This document shows positions 41,201-49,492 of a stretch of DNA of 64,000 nt, in pieces. This stretch comes from Patagioenas fasciata (Eukaryota; Chordata; Aves; Columbiformes; Columbidae): NCBI RefSeq assembly GCF_037038585.1, contig NC_092521.1, positions 72,592,898-72,656,897 of the forward strand. Reading direction: 5' to 3'. How positions within the stretch are numbered: the first letter of the stretch is position 1; every line of letters starts with the position of its first letter. The translations under genes and the position numbers were made by a program. The notes beneath the pieces are model-generated. The model did not search any database. It was not told the DNA's origin and saw nothing but the letters and a program-made list of their open reading frames with translations.

Positions 41201-44200
41201 GAGTTGGAAGGGACCCACAAGGATCATTGAGTGCAACTCCTCTCCCTGCACAGGACAACCCAACATTTCACACCATGTGTCTGAGAGTGTTGTCAAGTCT
41301 CTTCTTGAACACTGTCAGGCTTGGGGCCGTGACACTTCCCCAGGGAGCCTGTTCCAGTGCTCCACCACCCTCTGGGTGAAGAACCTTTTCCTAATGTCCA
41401 ACCTAAACCTCCCCAGCACATCTTCCTGCCATTACCTCGAGTTCTGTCGTTAGTCGCCATTGAGAATTATCATATATAATGAAAGAGATACTTAACTTGA
41501 AAGATGGAACAAGCTTTACAGCCTATACTGCGTCACAAATCTTATAGATTACTATGGGGATTTTGAATGAGCCAGTATTGACAAAGAATAAATTGGCTGC
41601 TAGAACTTCATATAGTGGAACAGTATTCGAAGACCACACGCAGGCTTCGTTTTTAAGATAGTCTACAAATGTAACTAGAGATATGGTTCATGACACAAAT
41701 TGTTTATAGTGTATGGTGAGAAGTATTATAGGAAATACATGGCTAAAACGGATACATTATATTCAAAATATATCTGAATTCTCATTTATAAATGCATTTC
41801 TGCTATACCTAGCTGCACTTTGATGAGGTCACTTCGTTAGTTATCTGTAGGCGTCAAAGAGCAGCAGAGTAAAGGATTTAGCAGAAATTATTCACCTCTC
41901 TCTGTTTTAAGCTGTTTTAAACTTTGCTGGTACTTACAGCCCTGGCTACAGCTAGAAGGCACTTCTAAAGGGGTTGTGTTTGAGAAAGAGAAATCCCCTT
42001 TGGGCTCGTAAGGACTACTCATGCTGCATTAAGTGTCCATGTCTTTCCACTGCAGTAAGCACCACACCATGATCGCACCACTATACATTTCTTGGCATAC
42101 TGAGGGAAAAGGGTCTGAATGCTTCTGAGGTCAGTGGCTGTGGCTGTGCCTAACTCAGGATACAGGTCTGTTGGGGAAGGCACCCTTTCCCTGGACAAGG
42201 GCTGGAGCAACGTTACTCACAATTTTGTTGAGACAACATTCTGGTTCAATCTCCAGATTGGTAACTGTGGTATCAGAACCTCAATTTCCTAAGAGTCTCA
42301 GTGACCAAGAGCAGAGATCAGTCCTAACACGGAGGTCTTGTCTAAAGACTTTTTTTGCTTTTTAACTAATTGCACAACCCACTGAAGGAAAGTGCAGCTT
42401 CACAGCCAAATGTCAGCCTTAAAACCAGCTTTGGAGTGCTAAAGTAGATTCAGTAGTTGCCCAAGGTAAAAGAAAACAAGAGGTACAAGGATCAATGCAG
42501 CCTGTCTGCTTCATGGGGTGGAAACAGAGTCTGCTGAAGGTCTACCGCTTGGGCATCAGTTGCTGATGGCTTCGTGCTCAGGGGTCCCCAGGGGTGTAGG
42601 TTGCGTGGGGCAGGCCTGTCCTGGCTCCCTCTGTCGGGGCCGGCGAGGAAGGAGCTGCGGGCTGCCTGCTCGCTTCAGCTTGCAGCGCGGATGGGGAGTG
42701 GATGCGGGGCGGGGGCAACTGCCCCTCCGCATCCCGCCGTGCCTGCTCCGAGCCGGCCGCTGGAAGCGCCCGGGGTGGGCTCTGGCTCAGGAAAGACCCG
42801 CCTGGTCGGCGGGGGCTGCCCGCACCCTCGGTGCCACTTACGCTGATCTTCGTGCCGTCGCTGTCCAGGTCCCGCTCGGGCAAGAGCTCCACCTGCAGGG
42901 AAAGGAGCGATGCCGTGGGTTGCCGCCCCTCGCCCCACCGCTGTGGCCATCCTGTCCCGCGCCCTGCTTCGCGCCCCGCTTCCCACTCCCTGCCGTGGAA
43001 CCCGTGGAGCTGCGAGCCGCGTCTGCCACCTACAGGCCACGCCGGGGACAGGCGGTACCGGCCGCGGGGCATCCCCGAAACGTGGCAGGGAGGCATTGCT
43101 CCACGAACGCCTGAAACCCGCCCGACTCGCATGGGCGTCTTTTCGAGGCGGCTGAACGCCAAGAGCGGTGCAGAGGTGGCAGTGGAGGAGGGGAAAAGCG
43201 TCCCTGAATGGCGGTGTAAGTGGACATGGCCGACTCTGAAGGCTGAAATTGGTCTGTTGTATGGTTTTTATTCTTTTTTTCTTCTCTGGGGCATAGGTTT
43301 CATCCTGCTCCCTACCCATACCCCCCACTCCCTGCTGCCTCAAATGTGTGTCCTCCTGTGGCAGCTGCATGCAGACTTGGGGCACTAGCTGTAAACTGGA
43401 GGGCACTTGTAGGATCTTGCCATTTGGGAAATAAAAAATTTCCTCAAGGAGTAGTCTCTAAACAACTGCTTTCCAAAGGGAATATAAGAGATGGATAAAT
43501 AAATAAATAAATAAGGCTTTGTAAATCCATGTGGTTTTGTGAACATCCCTATCTGCCTCCTGAGAGTGACAGGCACCAAAGGCACCATCCCTTGAGATGG
43601 GCATTTTTCTCTGTAGGTTCCTGCACTATGATTTCATGGTTAAAATTAAGTGCCTGGGGAGATCCAGAACCTCCCTCTGCTCCCTCCCTCACCCGCTTCT
43701 CTTCTTCCCTCCCTTTCTCTCCACCCCTTCTCCTGCAGCATTTCCAGGTGTTTTGGGGACCCCATGGCCAAGGATCAGTACCTGAGTGCCTGTCACCTCA
43801 GCTCCAGCCTCTTGGTCCTCAGCCGCCCGCAGAAACCACCACTGGATTTCAAGGTACACCGAAGAAGAACCACTTTGGAAAGCACAAGACATCTCCACGT
43901 TCTGCCCTTCAGTGGCAGTGACGTTTCGGGGAAACTCAGTGAATTTTGCTGCAAAACAAATGCATAACATGTTGGGATCTCCTGTTACCTACTCATTGTA
44001 TATTCTCTGGTTTTTTTTGTGTGTTGCCTTCTTTCTTCTCTCTCTCTCATTTTTCTTTTTAAATAAATTATGTTTTCTTTTCTCATTCTCCCTCTTTTCT
44101 GATTTTCCAGTTTTCCTACACATTATCTCCTCCAGTTTCTCTCATACCTTTATTGCTTTATGCACAAATCCACCTTCTTCACACTCTAAACTCTGTTCAT

Positions 44201-45783
44201 GGGAGATGCAACAGACCTCCCCCCCTACCCCCCACTCCGTGTTCCCATGGGCTAGGAAAGTTTCACTTAATTAGGTCCAAATACCCTTGGGCAGAATGCA
44301 GTATTTCACCAGACTCACTGAGGGATTTTGTGCAAGACCAGTTGGGAGGAGGAAAAAAATAGACCAATTTATTGTATTTTGTAGGGCTGAGCTGCAGATG
44401 TGCAAATTGTTAAACCTTCCACAGCCGGCTGGAGCAGCTGTTGGAACAGACAGTTTCCTGAGGTGTGGGTTATGACCACTCATCAAAATGCTTATTACAA
44501 AGGCTTTACCTGAGCTAGTTACTCTCTTTGAGAACCAATACTTGCATAATCAGAGCAAGAAGAAATACATCTTGTTTATCAGTCCTGACAGACACTTTCT
44601 TGAAGTAATCTTCACCTTTATATCCCGGTCATTTAACAGACAGGACCTACACATTTCAGCATACCACTGCTAGGTTTAAAATCTAATCCTGATGGACCTA
44701 GTCCAGGACACAAGTATTTTTAAAGGTCTCAGTCTTTGCTTTCTTCTCATCCTCTCCTATAACTTACTTTAAAATTGTGCAACATAATGAACCATGATAG
44801 CCAAGTGGAGGGGGCTACAGATAATAAATAAAATCTGTGTTTCAAGAAGAGGAAAATTTGGAAACACACAGCAATGTTATTTTCTGTTATGGATTGTTAA
44901 AGATTGACTAGATCACATTATGATGTGAAAGGAAATATTGCTCGTTGTCTCCTCCTCTCTTTCTCTCTCTTTATCCAGTCTTCCTAGCTAACCTGGAATC
45001 AGAGGGATAATTTGGCAATACACTCAGCCAGTGTTACTCCATTCTCCCCTTATGTTTGAGCTTGGCAACAGATACTTAGCAAAGCTACCAGCTTCATATT
45101 TCACAGTGTCCCTTTTTCTGCATCCCCTGGCCCTCAGCAGTTAGTGAGTGACTCCTAGTCACTGGTTAAACTGACAAAAGGACTGTGCATTTTCTATATT
45201 CGAGGTTCTAAGTTGTGGTTTGGTTTGGTTTTTTTTTTTTTTTTTTTGTTTGTTTGTTTGTTTGTTTGTTTTTTCCTGTCTGTTCTTTCCGTCGCCTCCT
45301 GGTCAGCGCGTGTGAGTGGCATGGTGGAGCGGAGGGGAGTATTGTCAGCATTCTCCCGGGGCGCACCGCCGAGCGCAACCCGGCAGAGGCTCGCAAAGCC
45401 GGCGGGGAGCTGCCGGCAGGGAACGGCGAGCGATGGGCACGGAGCGGGGGGCGGCGGGCATGGACCGGCGGGCGGGAGTAGGGGACGGTGGGCGAGTGAC
45501 AAGGAGCAGGGGTCGGCGGGTAGGGGGCGGCGGGCAGGGAGCAGCGGCCGGCGAGCAGGGGGCGGTGGGCGGGGGCAGCGGGCTCAAGGGGCGGCCCCAC
45601 GCGATCTGTCCATGGTGCTGACACGGTCGCCGCAGCCTCGAGGTCCCAAACAACTGGTTCCTGCGGCGCCGGGGCTGCTTGAAATGCAAGGCGCGCCTTT
45701 CGGCGAGGAGGGAGGAAGGCGACGGGGGTTGGGAGGGAGGTCTTCAAAGCTTCAAAGAAGTCGATTTTGTCTTTTTCTCCCCC

Positions 45784-45815
<32 letters not shown>

Positions 45816-46456
45816 CGGGTGAGGGTTGCAAATAAACACGTAGTCACAGAACCGAAATGAAGGTCTGACTCTGAGGACTGCAGGATAATAGAGGAGGAAA
45901 GGGGACGCGACACGAAAGGAGACTGCAATATTTTAAGGGAGGCAGTGGATTTAGTCATCCGGTACTCGGTCTGAATGCAGTAATTATGCATGCACGGATA
46001 GATGTTTCTTGTATGCCTACATGCAAATACACAAACATGCACAACCAAAACACATATATGTCCATTCAAAAACACCCCTTTACTCTTCTGCAAAGTACCT
46101 GTAATCTCCCTTTTTGCAATCAAGTAAAGGAAGCCTGTTTTCTTCCCACTTTGAGGAAACTTCTCACTGTTGTTCATATTTACAGACAATTTTTACACTA
46201 AATGTAAACCTGATGCTCGGTGTCCTCATCTCCTATGCATTGTTCTTGTTTTCCTTCTTTTTATTCTTTTTATCATCCTCTCCCTCGTACTGCGCGCCCC
46301 CCCCCTCCCCCGTCACGTTCTCAGTCTGTTTTAGCATAGAAAAACACACATACGTATTTGACAATAACTGATCTTACCTTGGGTAGAAAGTCCTTGTTGA
46401 ATATACATAACTGAAAAGAAAATGAATCCAACATAAGCTAGAAAGATCCCCATCAT
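23166..46456 (-). CDS. VSTM2A: VSTM2A, secreted V-set Ig-domain protein (whole gene, five coding exons)
   Basis: The coding sequence is the join of 46456-46378, 43948-43782, 42892-42842, 39226-38890 and 23254-23166. It totals 723 bp, or 240 residues plus TAA. Every intron is GT-AG and all phases agree. The protein has an N-terminal hydrophobic signal segment (residues 1 to about 24), then one V-type Ig domain. The domain shows Cys48, the tryptophan pair W63-W64 in IQWWF, and the DEGLYEC motif ending in Cys127. A basic, Ser/Pro-rich tail follows, with no second hydrophobic segment, so despite its name the product should be secreted. N-glycosylation sequons are at N35 (NVT) and N175 (NVS). I recognised the family from [20 protein letters not shown] and the tail [12 protein letters not shown]. 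In mammals VSTM2A is brain-enriched and has been linked to preadipocyte commitment and Wnt/LRP6 antagonism; that is family knowledge, not visible here. The paralogues VSTM2B and VSTM2L fit less well. Confidence 0.95.
25735..25770. repeat. (GTTT)n microsatellite
   Basis: Nine consecutive GTTT-type units, near perfect, in VSTM2A intron 4. Confidence 0.95.
27214..27226. promoter_or_regulatory. POU-dimer (MORE-like) palindrome in VSTM2A intron 4
   Basis: TTTGCATATGCAT contains the perfect palindrome TGCATATGCA (27216-27225). It matches 11 of 12 bases of the palindromic octamer-factor element ATGCATATGCAT. POU factors of the neural BRN class bind such sites in general. Occupancy and conservation are unknown, and a single site of this length can arise by chance. 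Confidence 0.3.
29675..29702. repeat. (AAAT)n microsatellite
   Basis: A run of AAATA units with one interruption, in VSTM2A intron 4. Confidence 0.85.
30690..30790. repeat. Possible ancient amniote SINE/L2-type 3' remnant
   Basis: The string gatggtaagtgttttgaggcagggactgttctt resembles the conserved 3' end of old amniote SINE/L2-type elements (TGTAAGCTC...GAGGCAGGGACTG). A later segment, ttagaacaatgcctctgac, resembles the usual continuation. It is too diverged and short to classify by eye. Confidence 0.35.
34229..34296. repeat. (AAAC)n A-rich low-complexity tract
   Basis: Imperfect AAAC/AAAAC units over about 68 bp. The overlapping open frames rich in Lys, Gln, Thr and Asn come from this tract. 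Confidence 0.9.
38804..38889 (-). CDS. VSTM2A: Alternative read-through C-terminus of VSTM2A exon 4
   Basis: If the donor at 38889 is ignored, the frame stays open and ends at a stop at 38806-38804. The extra residues begin at [12 protein letters not shown] and run to GNQEL. The extension would replace the KSKSPVKST tail supplied by exon 5. It adds two cysteines and a basic stretch (CKRRL). Vertebrate VSTM2A genes do produce alternative C-termini, but whether this frame is used here cannot be told from sequence alone. The alternative is simply an intronic frame that happens to stay open for 28 codons. Confidence 0.4.
38890..39226 (-). CDS. VSTM2A: VSTM2A coding exon 4: second half of the Ig domain and linker
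   Basis: The acceptor AAATTTACAG ends at 39227 and the donor TCAG|GTATGG begins at 38889. The exon is 337 bp, entering in phase 0 and leaving in phase 1. It starts [18 protein letters not shown] and carries the F-strand motif DEGLYEC (Cys127), which pairs with Cys48. After the domain ([10 protein letters not shown]) comes a linker with [13 protein letters not shown] (sequon N175) and a Ser/Pro/Lys-rich stretch to KQSPQS. The linker contains several basic pairs. No membrane helix is present. Confidence 0.94.
39227..42841 (-). other. VSTM2A intron 3 (3.6 kb)
   Basis: The GT-AG intron is bounded by GTAAGTGG and TTTACAG. It contains one CR1 3' fragment (41182-41459) in the same orientation as the gene. 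The remainder is AT-rich single-copy-looking DNA with no other element I can name. Confidence 0.9.
41182..41459 (-). mobile_element. CR1 LINE 3' fragment
   Basis: The plus strand begins with agaatcatagaatg and continues gagttggaagggacccacaa, the reverse complement of a CR1 3' end with its octamer tail. It extends through the usual body (tgttccagtgctccaccacc, then aagaaccttttcctaatgtc). It is 5'-truncated like most CR1 copies and carries no useful frame. It is the only clear LINE copy inside the VSTM2A gene body. Confidence 0.92.
42590..43210. promoter_or_regulatory. CpG-island-like block spanning VSTM2A exon 3
   Basis: CpG is dense from about 42590 to 43210, with strings such as gccggcgaggaagg and ccggccgctgg. 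The block covers exon 3 and parts of both neighbouring introns. DNA below 42500 and above 43250 is AT-rich again. It is an intragenic island, so a regulatory or alternative-promoter role is possible but not shown. Confidence 0.6.
42842..42892 (-). CDS. VSTM2A: VSTM2A coding exon 3: 51-bp GC-rich micro-exon
   Basis: This is a 17-codon, phase 0-0 exon encoding [17 protein letters not shown]. The acceptor is CTGCAG just above 42892 and the donor is AGC|GTAAGTG, with GT at 42841-42840. It lies inside a CpG-rich block, in contrast to the AT-rich DNA around exons 4 and 5. Because both ends are in phase 0, skipping it would keep the frame but delete the loop between the C and D strands of the Ig fold. 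It is too short to appear as an independent open frame; I placed it by homology and splice signals. Confidence 0.9.
42893..43781 (-). other. VSTM2A intron 2 (0.9 kb)
   Basis: This GT-AG intron lies between exons 2 and 3. Its exon 3 half is part of a CpG-rich block. An (AATA)n microsatellite lies at about 43494-43515. Overlapping long frames on both strands over 42518-43406 are shadows of the GC-rich composition; only the 51-bp exon 3 is coding. Confidence 0.88.
43494..43515. repeat. (AATA)n microsatellite
   Basis: About five ATAA units lie in VSTM2A intron 2. Confidence 0.85.
43782..43948 (-). CDS. VSTM2A: VSTM2A coding exon 2: first half of the V-set domain
   Basis: The acceptor TTTGTTTTGCAG ends at 43949 and the donor CAG|GTACTG begins at 43781. 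The exon is 167 bp, entering in phase 1 and leaving in phase 0. It encodes the B-strand cysteine (EMSC, Cys48), the C-strand tryptophans in [10 protein letters not shown], and the sequon NVT at residue 35. The acidic loop [15 protein letters not shown] closes the exon and precedes the short exon 3. Confidence 0.93.
45217..45276. repeat. Poly-T and (GTTT)n tract
   Basis: A GGTTT-rich stretch leads into a run of T and then six or so GTTT units, inside VSTM2A intron 1. Confidence 0.85.
45290..45770. promoter_or_regulatory. CpG-island-like block in VSTM2A intron 1
   Basis: This block has dense CpG dinucleotides (for example ggcgcaccgccgagcgcaac) inside an otherwise AT-rich region. It lies 0.6-1.1 kb downstream of the start codon. 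It includes a G-rich degenerate tandem array at 45439-45592. CpG islands downstream of a first exon commonly extend a promoter or mark an internal one. No island covers exon 1 itself, so this may be the main CpG component of the VSTM2A promoter region. Confidence 0.6.
45439..45592. repeat. G-rich degenerate tandem array (minisatellite-like)
   Basis: The plus strand repeats variants of GGGGGCGGCGGGCA and GGAGCAGGGG about every 15-25 bases. G-runs of three or more recur throughout, so the plus strand could form G-quadruplexes. The plus strand is the template strand for VSTM2A. The repeats are imperfect, which suggests an old or decaying array. Confidence 0.6.
45779..45815. repeat. C13-T24 homopolymer junction
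   Basis: Thirteen C residues (45779-45791) are followed directly by twenty-four T residues (45792-45815). This is a simple repeat of unstable length, and sequencing or assembly error in the exact counts is likely. Confidence 0.9.
46378..46456 (-). CDS. VSTM2A: VSTM2A coding exon 1: signal peptide
   Basis: This exon encodes 26 residues plus the first base of codon 27. It opens with two in-frame ATGs (46456 and 46453). The first has G at -3 and A at +4. The second has A at -3 and G at +4, which is the stronger Kozak context, so initiation at either would differ by one Met. The segment [18 protein letters not shown] is hydrophobic, as expected for a signal peptide. The donor reads AAG|GTAAGAT, with GT at 46377-46376, a near-consensus site. 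Splicing to exon 2 rebuilds codon 27 as G|CA (Ala). Confidence 0.93.
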
Positions 46457-47110
46457 TCCAAGATGAAGAAGTCACATCAGGGTAAGAAAAACCAAAGGTG
46501 ATCTCAAAAAAGGAAGAATTATTATATGAGTGTATGTACGTTTGTGTAAATATATGAACAGAAAGAGATTTTAAAATGTTACAAAAAGGCTCTGTATTGT
46601 AGCCCTAGCTGCGACACCGGCAGCATTCTGCTACTCAGTGGAATCTTTTTCTTTGGGAAGAGCGAGTATTGCAATACAGTGTGGTTCAGATGAGCTGTCT
46701 CAGGCGCTGTGTTGCTTGAAGTCCAGATTCAGACTACAGGAAAAAAAAAAAAAACAAACCACCAACGTTGAAAAGTGGGTATCAGCTGCCTTCTGTGCCT
46801 TTTCTCAGCTACCTGGCAGCTTCGTCCAGCTTCAGCTTTGCTGCTCAGGATGGCGTGATGACTGCCCTCCCTACACACTGATCCAGCTTGGGAAGAGGGG
46901 TGTGGGGGAAAGAAAGGGGAGGGGGGGAGAGAGAGAGTCTACTGTGCTTGAATTGCTTCAACTTTTCCCTCTAATGGCTGCGATAATGCCTTTAACCCTT
47001 CCCTCTCTCTCCCTGTTCTCTACACCTCTCTACCTGTTCTGACTTGGGCTACTGATTCTGATGCTGGGGTAAAGCTGCGCTTTTTTTTTTTTTTTTGGTG
47101 TACAGCTTGT
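46457..47110 (-). promoter_or_regulatory. VSTM2A: Candidate VSTM2A 5' UTR and promoter region
   Basis: This is the segment directly upstream of the VSTM2A initiator on the gene strand. It contains long polypurine/polypyrimidine tracts (about 46900-46940 and 46965-47035) and is richer in GC than DNA above 47200. I see no convincing TATA box, so initiation may be dispersed. A start-stop ATGTGA sits at 46477-46472, 15 nt above the main ATG. The transcription start and any 5' non-coding exon are not identifiable by eye. Confidence 0.35.
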
Positions 47111-49221
47111 GATTGTAGAGAGAGCAGGGAGTCTTTATTGTACTGATGTAATCTTCGGTCTCACATTCCAAAACACTCAGTGGCTAAGAGGGCAATGCAG
47201 TGGTTTGATTTTTGGTGAGTTAAGCTGTTTCTGTTTTCTCCTTTTTCTCTCTCACTCACAGGGGCTGAGGAGAAAATAGTTACTCAGTAATCCTATTGCA
47301 GTCGCTATTGCCTGCTCCAAATAACTATGCTTCAAGCATCTTACATTAAAATATTATTCATTTTGTCTTTGAAGACAGAGAAAGATGATTCTTAGAGTGT
47401 GTATAGGATACATGCAGATGCATCTATATGGATATATAGATTTATATAGAAGAAATATTAAGCAAGATAAAAATAGATTTTGATATCCTACAGATTACTC
47501 ACAGTAATATATTTATGCATGTATACTAGAGAAGATGTTTACCGCATATTAAAGAATGATACTTCCTGCAGTGAATGATTTTTCTCTCTTTCCTGTTTTT
47601 TGCCTATGTATATTTATAACATTTGGAAAAGAGACTAACCTTGACTGTGTCAGGTGTTCAAAACACCCTGAAAAATGTCTGCACTGAGGGAAGTTTTCTG
47701 ACAAAATCACCGTGCTGCTTGTAGTAAGAAGCCATCTAGAAAGTGCTTGTTGCACTAAGCAAACACCAAATACTTTCACAAGGCTGAGACAAAGACTAAA
47801 TAGAATCTGAAAAGAGCACCTGATAATCACTCATACTGCCAAATAGCTGAACTTAACTGCTAATCACAGACTAAAAAGAAATGAAAGCCATACCAAATTA
47901 AAGAGAATTTTGTCCACATGGGCAAAATGTTCTTCTGTTGGATGAAAAATTGAACAGGTTCTGTCATTTCTGGCAATGGGACTGCAGCATTTATACAATG
48001 GTACAAGGTGCAACTTTCACCTTACTTACTGCACCATTCAAATTATTACAAGTATTACAAGATATCTGACATAGCTGCAGAGGTCTGTTTCGCTGAATTA
48101 ATGCTATCTGACTGAAGAACAATAATTTTACCTACATTTTAGCATGTATTTGTTTTATAACTGCATGAGTTCCCATGATTTTTTAATGAAAATAAGGGAG
48201 GCATTTCCACAGGGTAATGCTCTATCCCACTGATGTAATATCTTAAGCATAGCAATAATTTTGAGTAAAAAAATAAGTACAATAAACCAAAAATTATTTA
48301 AATGTTTAAAATGATCCCCCAAATAGGAAAAAAAAAAATTGCCTGAAAGATTTTTAGAGTTTTAATTACTTTAAGGGGGGTCATGATGGATATAATCAAA
48401 AGCAAAGAAACCTGCAGAATCAAAGAAAAGCACAAATCTTTAAAGGTGGTGGATCTAAATTATCTGAAGTAGCTAAGGACTTGAGTGATTCAGTGATTAT
48501 ACACACACTATAGAGGTCCTTACAGGTTCAGATGGTGAATGTTTCAATAATTTCTATAAAAGAAATCAGGTCCTTTTCAGATGGGCAGCCAAAATCCTAA
48601 GTCACTTCTGAAAATGAAGGCTGATTATAGGATTCACTTCAAATCCATGTACGTCATCAGTAATCAGTTGAAATTACAAATTAGAGACATATTATCAGCA
48701 GCCAAGTTAAATGTAAATTAGACAGGAGGAAAAATAATCCAAGCAGCATCACCTGGTCTAGAAGGAAAGCAGAAAACAAAAATAGATCACTTTTTTTCTC
48801 CCCTCTTTTTGGCCTATTCCAGTTCAAGACACTTGATAGGTAAATTTAATTTTATTAAATTGTAATTTAGAAAGAAGAATAATTCTCCCAAATACCTTGT
48901 AGTCAATGGAACTAAGAAATTCTGATATTACTGCCACAGAGAGGTAAATAATAACATACATGACTATTAAAATATCAAAACAGAGGATGTATTTATTGAG
49001 AAAAGAATTTAATTGAAATAATCCTAAAACTTGGTTACATGTTTATTCTTTTTACTTTATTCGTATGCTGTAACAAGCCATATGATTCTGTCAAATATTG
49101 CAAGCAGAAAACAGAAATAATCCAACTTATTCTATCAATGTTAAATTTCACCTTGATGGATGTGGCTTGTCCACAATCAACCATGCTATATGAACCTGGA
49201 CAGTGAATGTGTCTCATTACC
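47111..49221. other. Upstream intergenic DNA of VSTM2A
   Basis: AT-rich, no coding frame or repeat recognised. It could hold upstream regulatory sequence or a 5' non-coding exon, which cannot be seen by eye. Confidence 0.6.
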
Positions 49222-49492
49222 TTAGAATCATAGAATCATAGAATAGAGTGGGTTAGAAGGGACGTTCTAAGGTCATATAGTCCAACAACCCTGCAATGAG
49301 GAGGGACATCTTCACCCAGATCAGGTTGCTCAGAGCTCCATCCAGCTTGGCCTTGAATGTCTCCAGGAATGGTGCACCTACCACTTCTCTGGGTGATCTG
49401 TTCCAATGTTTTACTGCCCTCATTGTAAACAATTTCTTCCTCATGTCTAGCCTGAATCTTGTATGAAACCTCTACCTTTTGTGCTGTAGAAA
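49222..49492 (-). mobile_element. CR1 LINE 3' fragment upstream of VSTM2A
   Basis: The tail tagaatcatagaatcataga is followed by gggttagaagggacgttcta and the usual CR1 body through tctgttccaatgttttactg and catgtctagcctgaatcttg. It is 5'-truncated. Short frames on the minus strand here are its remnants. Confidence 0.92.

Larger units (their letters stand above)
43949..46377 (-). other. VSTM2A intron 1 (2.4 kb) with a CpG-rich block
   Basis: The GT-AG intron is bounded by GTAAGAT and TTTTGCAG. It contains a T/GTTT tract (45217-45276), a CpG-rich, G-rich block (45290-45770), a C13-T24 homopolymer junction (45779-45815) and an ATAA run lies outside it in intron 2. Long frames over 45190-45860 on both strands are products of GC-rich low-complexity DNA, not genes. 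Confidence 0.9.

Noticed and set aside
42518-43406. Several overlapping long open frames (up to 243 codons) on both strands
   Set aside because: They arise because stop codons are rare in the CpG-rich block around exon 3. They overlap on opposite strands, show no domain, and only the 51-bp exon 3 is supported.
45194-45860. Long frames on both strands (up to 215 codons), rich in Gly/Arg or Pro/Ala/Ser
   Set aside because: They are translations of a G-rich tandem array flanked by homopolymers, with no recognisable domain.
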